Shown: positions 10,030 to 17,300 of the stretch, piece after piece | Position numbering within the stretch: position 1 is the first letter of the stretch | Layout: every line of letters starts with the position of its first letter | DNA from: Flavobacterium phycosphaerae | GTDB lineage: Bacteria; Bacteroidota; Bacteroidia; Flavobacteriales; Flavobacteriaceae | Assembly (NCBI RefSeq): GCF_010119235.1 | Contig: NZ_JAAATZ010000001.1 | Coordinates: forward strand, 92,501-156,500 | Reading direction: 5' to 3' | Length of the DNA stretch: 64,000 bases | The notes under the pieces: generated by a model | Database searches by the model: none | What the model saw: the letters and a program-made list of their open reading frames with translations, nothing else | Told to the model about the DNA's origin: nothing | Program-made: the position numbers and the translations under genes

Positions 10030-10680
10030 ATGGAAGAGTTGGATTTATTAAAAAAAGCTTGGCAGAAAGACAGTCATTCTTTCAATCAGGTTACCGAAAA
10101 CGAGATTTACAGCATGATACATAAAAGGTCATCCTCTATTGTGAAATGGATTTTGATTATCAGTATACTGGAATTTGTTTTTTGGAACATCATCAGTGTG
10201 ATGTATTTGGGCGATGGTTATATCCGTAAAAAATATGGTAAAGACATTTATGAATATGTTGTCGAAATCAATACCATATACAACATCATCAATTATACTG
10301 TGGTTGCTGTATTTATTTATTTGTTTTATAAAAATTACAAACGCATATCAACTACTACCTCTACCAAGCAATTGATGAGTGATATCCTGAAAACCCGCAA
10401 AACAGTACACTACTATGTGTGGTTCAACATCTTGTTTTTTGTGGTAGGCACTTTGGTTATCTTATATGTACAATTAAACTACGACTCCAAATTTGCTGCG
10501 CTGATGCAAAAAATTCACGAAGATTCGGGCTATATGACCTTGTGCAAGTCACTCGGAATTATACTGGGCTTTATGCTGCTTATTGTAGTGGGAATTTGGT
10601 TATTCTACAAACTGATTTATGGCATACTGCTGGGCAAGCTGAATAAAAATTACAAAGAATTACAGAAAATAGATTTATAA
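10030..10680 (+). CDS. Membrane protein, probable partner/anti-sigma of the ECF factor
   Basis: The product has 216 residues. A soluble N-terminal stretch (MEELDLLKKAWQKDSHSFNQ, residues 1-35) resembles the cytoplasmic part of Bacteroidetes membrane proteins that follow ECF factors. Four transmembrane helices follow near residues 38-59, 85-101, 133-150 and 173-196. It lacks a zinc-binding HXXXCXXC motif. The position five bases after the sigma gene, with no separate promoter, is the main reason to infer a role in controlling it. A terminator follows directly. Confidence 0.8.
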   Translation: MEELDLLKKAWQKDSHSFNQVTENEIYSMIHKRSSSIVKWILIISILEFVFWNIISVMYLGDGYIRKKYGKDIYEYVVEINTIYNIINYTVVAVFIYLFYKNYKRISTTTSTKQLMSDILKTRKTVHYYVWFNILFFVVGTLVILYVQLNYDSKFAALMQKIHEDSGYMTLCKSLGIILGFMLLIVVGIWLFYKLIYGILLGKLNKNYKELQKIDL

Positions 10681-10682
10681 TA

Positions 10683-10704
10683 AAAAGTCCCTTTTGGGGC
10701 TTTT
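10683..10704 (+). terminator. Terminator of the sigma/membrane protein operon
   Basis: The stem AAAAGTCCC/GGGGCTTTT has a TTTT loop and ends in seven T. It starts three bases past the stop codon. Confidence 0.85.
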
Positions 10705-10720
10705 TTTGGATACTTGAACT

Positions 10721-12250
10721 ATGACGAAAAAGGCTTTACTACTATTCGGCTTCATAGCATTGAAGTTTATATTGCATTACTTTTTAATTAGTCCCGAATA
10801 TGATTTGCATCGTGATGAATACTTGCATCTTGACCAAGGCAGACATTTAGACTGGGGGTATATTTCGGTGCCGCCTTTTACTGCTTGGGTCTCTAAACTG
10901 ATTTTGCTTTTAGGCAACTCGGTATTTTGGGTCAAGTTTTTCCCTGCCCTGTTTGGAGCTCTCACTATTTATATCGTATGGAAAACCATTGAGTCCTTGA
11001 ACGGAAGTCTTTTTTCCTTGATATTAGGTTCGGTTTGTATTTTGTTCTCGGCCATTTTAAGGCTTAATATATTATACCAACCTAATTCTTTCGACGTGTT
11101 GAGTTGGGTGACATTTTATTACATCGTCATCCGGTATATACAAACTCAAAAATCCAAATGGCTATTTATAGGAGCTTTTGCTTTTGCGTTGGGCTTTCTT
11201 AACAAATACAACATCATTTTTCTGCTCATTGGGCTGTTACCTGTTTTTCTGTTAACCAAACATCGTGTGGTGTTGTCTAAAAAACAACTCTGCTGGTCGT
11301 TACTGCTAGCCATACTAGTAGTCACTCCTAACCTGCTTTGGCAGTACAACAATCATTTCCCGGTGGTGCACCATCTCAAAGAATTGGCCGCTACGCAATT
11401 AGTCAATGTTGACCGATTTGATTTTTTAAAGCATCAGTTACTTTTTTTCATAGGATCGTTCTTTGTGATTATTTCAGGCTTAGTGGGATTGTTGTGTTAC
11501 AAGCCTTTTAAGCCCTACCGATTGTTTTTCTTTTCCTTCTTTCTAACCCTTTTCGTTTTCATGTATTTTAAAGCTAAAGATTATTATGCCATAGGTCTTT
11601 ACCCAATTTATATAGCATTTGGCGCGGTCGTTTTAGGCGAATGGTTAAAAACAGGGTGGAAAAAATACTTGCAACCGGTTACCATTGCCTTGCCTCTATT
11701 GCTTTTTATACCGGTTTACAACATCGCTTTTCCAAATAAAAGTCCGAACTATATTTTAGAACACCCCGAGCCTTATAAAAAATTTGGTTTACTTCGTTGG
11801 GAAGACGGAAAAGATCACACCCTCCCACAGGATTTTGCCGATATGCAAGGCTGGAAAGAACTAGCTCAAAAAGTAGACTCGGTTTATACCAAAATTCCTG
11901 ACCCACAACACACCCTTATCCTTTGTGATAATTACGGACAAGCAGGTGCTATTAACTATTATACGCAACAAAAAATACAAGCTGTTTCTTTTAATGCCGA
12001 TTATATTAATTGGTTTGACCTTACCCAAAAACATAAAAACTTAATCCGAATAAAAGAAGCCGATGGGAGCCAAACCGAACTAAAGGAAACTTCTCCCTTC
12101 TTTACTACTGCTTCAATTGCTGGGACTATAACCAATCCCAATGCTCGCGAATTTGGAACGACAATCTTTGTTTTTACCGGAGCCAAAATGGATATCAACG
12201 GTCGAATAAAAGTCGAGATAAAGCAATATAAAGACTATCTCAAAGAATAA
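10721..12250 (+). CDS. Glycosyltransferase family 39 membrane protein
   Basis: The product has 509 residues and about ten transmembrane helices in the N-terminal 330 residues, followed by a soluble periplasmic C-terminal part. The first periplasmic loop carries the conserved acidic pair of GT39/ArnT-like enzymes (YDLHRDEYLHLDQ, D32-E33). Members transfer sugars from polyprenyl-phosphate donors to lipids or proteins at the periplasmic face. Acceptor and sugar cannot be predicted here. It is flanked by terminators on both sides, so it appears to be a single-gene unit. Confidence 0.88.
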   Translation: MTKKALLLFGFIALKFILHYFLISPEYDLHRDEYLHLDQGRHLDWGYISVPPFTAWVSKLILLLGNSVFWVKFFPALFGALTIYIVWKTIESLNGSLFSLILGSVCILFSAILRLNILYQPNSFDVLSWVTFYYIVIRYIQTQKSKWLFIGAFAFALGFLNKYNIIFLLIGLLPVFLLTKHRVVLSKKQLCWSLLLAILVVTPNLLWQYNNHFPVVHHLKELAATQLVNVDRFDFLKHQLLFFIGSFFVIISGLVGLLCYKPFKPYRLFFFSFFLTLFVFMYFKAKDYYAIGLYPIYIAFGAVVLGEWLKTGWKKYLQPVTIALPLLLFIPVYNIAFPNKSPNYILEHPEPYKKFGLLRWEDGKDHTLPQDFADMQGWKELAQKVDSVYTKIPDPQHTLILCDNYGQAGAINYYTQQKIQAVSFNADYINWFDLTQKHKNLIRIKEADGSQTELKETSPFFTTASIAGTITNPNAREFGTTIFVFTGAKMDINGRIKVEIKQYKDYLKE

Positions 12251-12256
12251 ATAAAA

Positions 12257-12280
12257 AGTCCCGCTACTAACAGCGGGACT
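12257..12280 (+). terminator. Terminator of the GT39 gene
   Basis: A perfect 9-bp stem AGTCCCGCT/AGCGGGACT with a 6-nt loop is followed by CTTCTTTTT. It starts six bases past the stop. Confidence 0.88.
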
Positions 12281-12351
12281 CTTCTTTTTGTGGTATTTTG
12301 ATTTTGACATCAAACCCATTTACGTAACAAAACTGTTTTTGGTTTGCTGTC

Positions 12352-12828
12352 CTAAAGATACTTGTGTATCACTTCTTGCCATTGCTCGGCCAATTTTTGT
12401 TCTTCATAGCCATATACCGGAACGATATAGGGTTTTTCTCTGTCGTGAAACAGCAGGTCATTGCTTTGTGACATTCCGTTTTTGGCAAAGAAAATCCATT
12501 CTACTTTTTTCACAATATTGGTTAACCCTTGCGGATTGTCGGTCGCTACAGCACAGCCTTTGGTTTCGGCCAAATCGCGAAAGGCTACGTAAGGTTCCTT
12601 TAGATTAAAATCTATAAAAAGTAAGCCTTTGTTTTGAGGGTCAATGGCCAGGGCTTTTCGGTTTTGAGAAGCTACCAACTCAAAACTGTAGCGGTTATTT
12701 TGACTGTATTGGGCAAAAAGGGTTTTGATTTGGTTTTTGTCTACTTTATTGGCTTTGATGACAAAATAGACCGGTATGACTACTATTAAAAACAGTATCG
12801 TACCTATGATAATTATAGGTGTTTCCAT
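12352..12828 (-). CDS. Membrane-anchored protein of unknown function
   Basis: The product has 158 residues. The start METPIIIIGTILFLI puts the single transmembrane helix at about residues 4-25; ten extra upstream codons are unlikely to be used. The soluble part (30-158) has alternating beta-strand-like stretches (GLLFIDFNLKEPYVAFRDL, VEWIFFAKNGMS) and ends QKLAEQWQEVIHKYL. I do not recognise a domain. It lies alone between a GT39 gene and another small hypothetical gene, both transcribed away from or towards it without operon spacing. Confidence 0.75.
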   Translation of the reverse strand: METPIIIIGTILFLIVVIPVYFVIKANKVDKNQIKTLFAQYSQNNRYSFELVASQNRKALAIDPQNKGLLFIDFNLKEPYVAFRDLAETKGCAVATDNPQGLTNIVKKVEWIFFAKNGMSQSNDLLFHDREKPYIVPVYGYEEQKLAEQWQEVIHKYL

Positions 12829-12915
12829 GTTATATTTTTTTAAATAAATGATTGGCAAGGCTATCCCGGTGCGGAAGCCCTGCAGTAACTACTGTAACAA
12901 AAAGCGGTTACGGCT

Positions 12916-13275
12916 TTACCAAAAAATATGATAAGGAAACAAAAGAAGCGATACGCTTTGGCAACGGTTAACGTCTTGAAGTAGGATAGTCGTTGTACCA
13001 ACAGCGTTAATAGCTAAGGTCAACTCATCGTCAGAAGTTATAGCCACATACCCGGCCGGCATTGGTTTAGCCGTAGGCTCTACTCCTGTTCTTACTGTGA
13101 GTACTTGCGGTTGCAGCAACTCTTTAGTGAGTGCGTGTTTGCCTTTAACGAGCATTACAGTTTTGGTTTCCTGGGCGTCACTTATGGGCCCCACAGTTTT
13201 GGCCACCGCGAAGTTGCTAACCAGCAACAGCAGTACTCCAATTTTAACCAACGCTATGAATCGTTTTGCAAACAT
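12916..13275 (-). CDS. Small secreted protein of unknown function
   Basis: The product has 119 residues. A convincing signal peptide (MFAKRFIALVKIGVLLLLVSNFAVA) supports the minus-strand reading over the overlapping plus-strand frames. The mature part (about 95 residues) contains GYVAITSDDELTLAINAVGTT and ends in LLLFPYHIFW, which is an odd C-terminus. The family is not recognised. The last 20 codons could belong to a neighbouring, degraded sequence. Confidence 0.5.
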   Translation of the reverse strand: MFAKRFIALVKIGVLLLLVSNFAVAKTVGPISDAQETKTVMLVKGKHALTKELLQPQVLTVRTGVEPTAKPMPAGYVAITSDDELTLAINAVGTTTILLQDVNRCQSVSLLLFPYHIFW

Positions 13276-13747
13276 GAGGCAAAAATAGCCTTATTTACTG
13301 AGGTAAAGTGGTAAAAGAAAGTTAAAAGCAGTACTTTGAAATAGTTAACACCTAAAAAAAGCGGTAAAAATATAGTGTCAAAAAAAAGTTGTGACATTAA
13401 ATTATGTGACAAAATATTTTGTCACATTTTTCTTTGTCACAAAAAATTACACCCAATAAAAAGGCTTTAAAAATGAAATGAGAAATTTTACAAGAAATGA
13501 GGTTTTTTGAACGAGTTGTTTCTAATTGAGCAACCAGTAACACCAAGAAATTACACGAATGGGTTGCTGATAAAAGTTATCGTGCTAATAAAACTTAAGC
13601 ACTAGTCTATCAATGCGGTTTAAAGCAATAACACTTTATCTAAAGAAAAATTATATATCTTTACTTTAAAGGCTGCTTTTTATAACACACTTGCAGCCTA
13701 TTTTTATCAGAACAAAAAAATAAGTATACACCTAAACCCAAAAAACA
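13276..13747. other. 472-bp intergenic region
   Basis: This AT-rich stretch has no convincing gene. It contains the four-box dyad array at 13390-13441. Around 13494-13600 there is a frame with internal stops (KKLHEWVADKSYRANK is its longest protein-like piece). A weak inverted repeat GGCTGC/GCAGCC lies near 13671-13698. A TATCTTTA about 90 bp before the next start could be a -7 element. Confidence 0.6.
13390..13441. repeat. Four 7-bp boxes at 15-bp pitch with dyad symmetry
   Basis: The boxes are TGTGACA at 13390 and 13405 and TGTCACA at 13420 and 13435, each separated by 8 AT-rich bases. The inner two boxes with their spacer form a perfect 22-bp palindrome (13405-13426). The arrangement resembles a multi-site operator or a cruciform-forming site. 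The binding protein is unknown. Confidence 0.85.
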
Positions 13748-13969
13748 ATGAATCGATTTTTCTACTTTAAAGTGACATTTTTATCCGTTTCGGCCGGGCT
13801 TTTTGCCGGTATTATAGTTTACGGATTATTTGATATTGATTTTTCAAATAGCGAAGCACTAACAAAATTAGTCACTAGATCTTTTGTAACGGCCATAGTA
13901 ACAGGATTGCTATTAGGAATACTAAATATGTTCTTTAAAATTGGAAATTTCCCCAATAAAGAAAAATAA
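13748..13969 (+). CDS. Small membrane protein
   Basis: The product has 73 residues and two predicted transmembrane helices (about 8-27 and 46-65) joined by a short acidic loop, IDFSNSEALTKL. No family is recognised. It is followed after 31 bp by another small membrane protein gene on the same strand, probably in one transcript, and preceded by the TGTGACA box array about 300 bp upstream. Confidence 0.7.
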   Translation: MNRFFYFKVTFLSVSAGLFAGIIVYGLFDIDFSNSEALTKLVTRSFVTAIVTGLLLGILNMFFKIGNFPNKEK

Positions 13970-14000
13970 TGATATTGTTACGTAATTCTATTTAAACCGC

Positions 14001-14393
14001 ATGGCATCCAAACTTAAATATCTAGTTTTAATTCCGGTAGGTTTCCTGATTATATATGCGAGTAGCTTACTGCACCATGTGACTCCTCCTGATGCTGGAG
14101 AGTATTATTATACTAATTGGTTACGAAATAATTATACCTTCCTTACTGCCGGTCTTTTTCTTTTGGCCGGATTAGCAGCAGGTTATTATTTCAAACTTAA
14201 TCCTTGGGGAATAGGTTTGTGCTTGGTGTTGCTTTTTCCAATAGCGAGTTTTTATGAAATGACTGTATATCGAGGCAGTCACAATTTAATCCCATTTGAG
14301 TTAATAATTCATTTCCTGATGGCTTTGCCTGCTATAGCCGGTGCCTTTCTGGGAAAACTACTGAATAAGAAAAGAAACGAAAGGAAACTTTAA
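14001..14393 (+). CDS. Four-helix membrane protein of unknown function
   Basis: The product has 130 residues. Predicted helices lie at about 5-23, 47-65, 70-88 and 102-121, with a basic C-terminus NKKRNERKL in the cytoplasm. The loop HHVTPPDAGEYYYTNW between the first two helices is the only distinctive stretch. It lies 31 bp after the 73-residue membrane protein gene and 45 bp before the convergent acyltransferase gene. The function is unknown. Confidence 0.72.
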   Translation: MASKLKYLVLIPVGFLIIYASSLLHHVTPPDAGEYYYTNWLRNNYTFLTAGLFLLAGLAAGYYFKLNPWGIGLCLVLLFPIASFYEMTVYRGSHNLIPFELIIHFLMALPAIAGAFLGKLLNKKRNERKL

Positions 14394-14431
14394 TTTTTTT
14401 GGCTCCAAATACGCATTAGTACCAACAAAAA

Positions 14432-14449
14432 ATCCCTCTATTGAGGGAC
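14432..14449. terminator. Terminator hairpin overlapping the acyltransferase stop codon
   Basis: A 6-bp stem TCCCTC/GAGGGA lengthens to about 8 bp with flanking A-T and G-T pairs. The minus strand is followed by TTTTTTG and the plus strand by TTTGTTTTT. The TAG stop of the minus-strand gene (14440-14438) lies in the left arm and loop. Confidence 0.75.
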
Positions 14450-15268
14450 TTTGTTTTTATCTACATTCCATTTGCGGAGTTTGTTGAGGCGCTCTTGTTC
14501 GGCCAGTTCCTCGGCGGAAATAACTTTCAGAAAAGATGGGTGCTGCTCAATGGCATATTCTACTTTTTCTACAATTTGCTCTATGGTTTCGTTTTCATAA
14601 TCAATAACCAGCGGCTCTTTGATAATGAATGATTGCAGGATATTTTTCTTTTTCAGGCGCAATCCTTTTTTGTCAAACGAACGACGGAAACCATCAATTA
14701 CAATTGGCACCACAACCGGTTTGTGTTGTTTGATGATATGAGCCGTACCTTTACGCACCGGCTTAAACGACTTGGTTGTACCTTGCGGAAAAGTAATGAC
14801 CCATCCGTCTTCTAAGGCAATACGAATGTTTTCGGTATCGTTAGGATTTACATCGCGTTTCTCAATTACATCTTTCCCACCCGAACGCCAAGTACGTTCT
14901 ACACTAATAGCACCTACATAGGACAAAATACGAGGTAATAACCCGGCTTTCATGGTTTCGCTGGCCGCCACGTAATAGATATTCATTTTGGGTTGCCACA
15001 AATAGCCCACGTTTTTAATGTTGTTTTCTCTACCGGAAAGACTGGCATTAAACACATGAAACATAGCTACAACATCGGCAAAATAGGTTTGGTGATTGGA
15101 AATAAACAGTACGTTTTTATCGGGCAGGTTACGGATAATCTCAGAACCTTCGATGTGTAAATCATTAAAACCACGATAACGACGGTGGGTAATGGCACCA
15201 AAAATACGGATTAACCATTTTTTGATAATAAGGATATGACCAAAAGGATTTCGTTTCAACAATCCCAT
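14438..15268 (-). CDS. 1-acyl-glycerol-3-phosphate acyltransferase-like protein (PlsC family)
   Basis: The product has 276 residues of the lysophospholipid acyltransferase superfamily, acting on membrane lipids at the inner membrane. Block I reads SNHQTYFADV, with H59 and D65 spaced HX5D instead of the usual HX4D. Block III is FPQGTTKS, where the canonical motif is FPEGTRS, so the conserved Glu is Gln. Block II resembles SVERTWRSGG. These changes may mean another acceptor than lysophosphatidate, for example an ornithine- or glycine-lipid precursor. The last codons form part of the terminator hairpin. Confidence 0.85.
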   Translation of the reverse strand: MGLLKRNPFGHILIIKKWLIRIFGAITHRRYRGFNDLHIEGSEIIRNLPDKNVLFISNHQTYFADVVAMFHVFNASLSGRENNIKNVGYLWQPKMNIYYVAASETMKAGLLPRILSYVGAISVERTWRSGGKDVIEKRDVNPNDTENIRIALEDGWVITFPQGTTKSFKPVRKGTAHIIKQHKPVVVPIVIDGFRRSFDKKGLRLKKKNILQSFIIKEPLVIDYENETIEQIVEKVEYAIEQHPSFLKVISAEELAEQERLNKLRKWNVDKNKVPQ

Positions 15269-15315
15269 AGTGTAGTTTTTGTTTTTAGGTTGGCAAAGCT
15301 ACAAAACTAAACCAT

Positions 15316-15956
15316 TTATAAAACCATTTTCAACGTTTCTTTCAATTCGCTCAGCATCATGGCGGTGGCTCCCCAAACAAAGTGCTCTTCCACTTTAAAT
15401 CCGGGTACTTCAAAGTCGCCGGCATAAGAGGTTTTCATGATTTTATTCTGCACTATGCTTTCGTCTAAGAAATGCACCAAAGGCAACTCAACCAACCCGG
15501 CTACCTCTGCTTCCTGAAGTGTAAAGCTGGGTTCACTAATGCTGTAGCCCAAATAGGGATAAACCATAAAATTGCTGGGCGGAATATAAACTTGAGTAAA
15601 AGGACGAATCAAATTAATATGCTCAGGATGTACGCCAATTTCCTCATGGGTTTCGCGTAGTGCCGTGTTGCTCAAATCGCCGTCAAATTCTTCTGCCTTT
15701 CCCCCGGAAAAGCTATTTGTGAAGAGTGAATACCATTATAAGAGGTGCGAAGAATTAAAGCCAAATGGGTTTGCTCTTGCTTAGGATAAAACAACATCAT
15801 TACGGCTGCTTTGCGGGGACTCATTTTATCAAAATCGATGTTTTTAAGCAACTCTAATCGGTTGGACGGTGCCATTTTTGCATGGGCATGCGTTGCCGGA
15901 AGCGCGACATTTTGTATTTTTGGCGTGTATTTTAAAAACTCTTCAAAGTGCATCAT
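15316..15956 (-). pseudogene. CoA pyrophosphatase-like Nudix hydrolase, split by a one-base deletion
   Basis: Two frames together make one Nudix protein. The first (15956-15672) carries the N-terminal part MHFEEFLKYTPKIQN and the start of the Nudix region HSSQIAFPG. The second (15675-15316) continues with LSNTALRETHEEIGV and the rest. The break is at five C (15701-15705). With six, the sequence reads FPGGKAEEFDGDLSNTALRETHEEIGV-like without interruption, exactly the family pattern for enzymes that cut CoA to 3',5'-ADP and 4'-phosphopantetheine. The restored product is about 213 residues. Either a recent pseudogene or, more likely, a base missing in the assembly. Confidence 0.85.
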
Positions 15957-16021
15957 ACCTAGTTTTAGAAATATAAAGTTACCTCAAAAATTTAACGCAA
16001 ACCAATTTTAACTCAATTAAA

Positions 16022-16465
16022 ATGTACAGCAAAGAAGAAGCCTTAGCCATAAAAAAAGAATTCTGGACGGCATTTGCCACGGCTTATCCACGCAAATGGT
16101 TGTTGTATAACACTAAGATAAAGGACGTTACTTTTAAATTTTATATCGACAACAAGAAGGCGCAAGTGCTTTTAGACATTGAGCCCAAAGAAGAGGAAAA
16201 GCGCAAAATATATTATGAAAAAATAGAATCGCTAAAGACTATACTGCTCGAAGAATACTTACCGGAAGCCATTTTAGAGAGAAATTTTTACTTGGAAAAC
16301 GGTAAAGTAATTAGCCGAATTTGGATAGAAAAATTGGGCGTAAGCCTAAATAACAAGAGCTATTGGCCTGAGATTTTTGATTTTTTTAATGATACGATGT
16401 CGCAATTTGAATTCTTTTTCTACGAATACGAAGACTACATCAAAGATTTAGAAACAAATACTTAA
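16022..16465 (+). CDS. DUF4268 domain protein
   Basis: The product has 147 residues. The whole length matches the DUF4268 pattern: KKEFWTAFATAYPRKWLLYNT near the N-terminus, KFYIDNKKAQVLLDIEP in the middle and EIFDFFNDTMSQFEFFFYEYEDYIKDL at the end. In other bacteria this domain follows nuclease-like domains, but here it stands alone as is usual in Flavobacteria. The function is unknown. Its stop codon overlaps the convergent DUF721 gene by 4 bp. Confidence 0.85.
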   Translation: MYSKEEALAIKKEFWTAFATAYPRKWLLYNTKIKDVTFKFYIDNKKAQVLLDIEPKEEEKRKIYYEKIESLKTILLEEYLPEAILERNFYLENGKVISRIWIEKLGVSLNNKSYWPEIFDFFNDTMSQFEFFFYEYEDYIKDLETNT

Positions 16466-16758
16466 CGGAGAATAATATCTTTGACCACTTCTTTGCGGAG
16501 TTCCTCGTTAATCATGGTGATGATTTTGGTTTTGCCATAACTCAACTCTTCGCGCAACACGGCCGAAGTTAATGAAACATATAGCGTTGAACCTTTAAGT
16601 ACTACTTCTTTAGTATAATTGTTCACGCCATTGCCCATAAGTGATTTCCACGCTTGCTGCACGTCAATCTTGTCCATACCGGTTTGGAGTTTATTGGTTT
16701 CAATAAACGCTTTGAGGACATCTCCTATAGAGCTTTCGTTGCTGAGTCTTTTGGCCAT
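16462..16758 (-). CDS. DUF721 (DciA-like) protein
   Basis: The product is 98 residues, small and basic. It matches DUF721: IGDVLKAFIETNKLQTGMDKIDVQQAWKSLMG followed by TLYVSLTSAVLREELSYGK. The family includes DciA, which loads the replicative helicase DnaB in bacteria without DnaC, so a role in replication start is plausible. The start ATG overlaps the stop of the lipocalin gene (TAATG), so the two are translated from one message. Confidence 0.85.
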   Translation of the reverse strand: MAKRLSNESSIGDVLKAFIETNKLQTGMDKIDVQQAWKSLMGNGVNNYTKEVVLKGSTLYVSLTSAVLREELSYGKTKIITMINEELRKEVVKDIILR

Positions 16759-17173
16759 TATTTTAGCGAAAACGGGGTGAATCTTTTATAAGTGTATTCC
16801 AGTTGATCTTTGTTTTTCAGTACCAAAGTGGAATCGGCCAGCTCCATGATTTCTTCCTGCCATTTGCCGTATTTGGTATTGTATTCAATAAAGTAATCGT
16901 TGTCTTTTGAAACAATTTTAATGTTTTCTTTGATGTCATTGGTTTTATATCGGCCATCAAATTGCGGCATTACTTTTTGGCGAAAGCCTACTTCATTTTT
17001 TAGTTCAAAATAATCAATAGTTTCGTTGATTTTATAGTCTTTTTTTCACCATTCGCCATTTCAACTTGTTTAATTTCCCAATACCCGTTGAGCTTTGCCA
17101 GGTCTTCTTTTTTAACATTAGGATGACAGGAAATCAATAGCAGAGTAAGGAATAGCAAACTAAATTTCTTCAT
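16758..17173 (-). pseudogene. Lipocalin-like lipoprotein, split by a one-base deletion
   Basis: The first frame gives a lipoprotein signal MKKFSLLFLTLLLISC (lipobox LISC) and KEDLAKLNGYWEIKQVEM, a typical lipocalin start with the GYW motif, then runs off frame at seven A (T-run 17040-17046). The second frame continues as DYKINETIDYFELKNEVG, then MPQFDGRYKTNDIKENI and ends YTYKRFTPFSLK. With eight A the two join into one protein of about 138 residues. Such lipoproteins sit in the outer or inner membrane and bind small hydrophobic ligands. The downstream DUF721 gene is translationally linked. Confidence 0.82.
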
Positions 17174-17300
17174 GATGGCTTGGGCTTTATGATGACACAA
17201 ATTTAAATTTTAAACTTAATAAAGCGTAGTAAAAGAGAATTAATGTTATCAACATTAAACTATTTGATATCTTTAAGGTCTTACGTCAGATTTTAAAAAA

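Noticed and set aside
12842..12965. Plus-strand frame containing TKKYDKETKEAIRFGNG
   Set aside because: It looks protein-like for about 30 codons but has no start, no known family and lies antisense to a frame with a good signal peptide.
13494..13595. Possible gene remnant reading KKLHEWVADKSYRANK
   Set aside because: There is an in-frame stop directly before it and another directly after; too short to identify.
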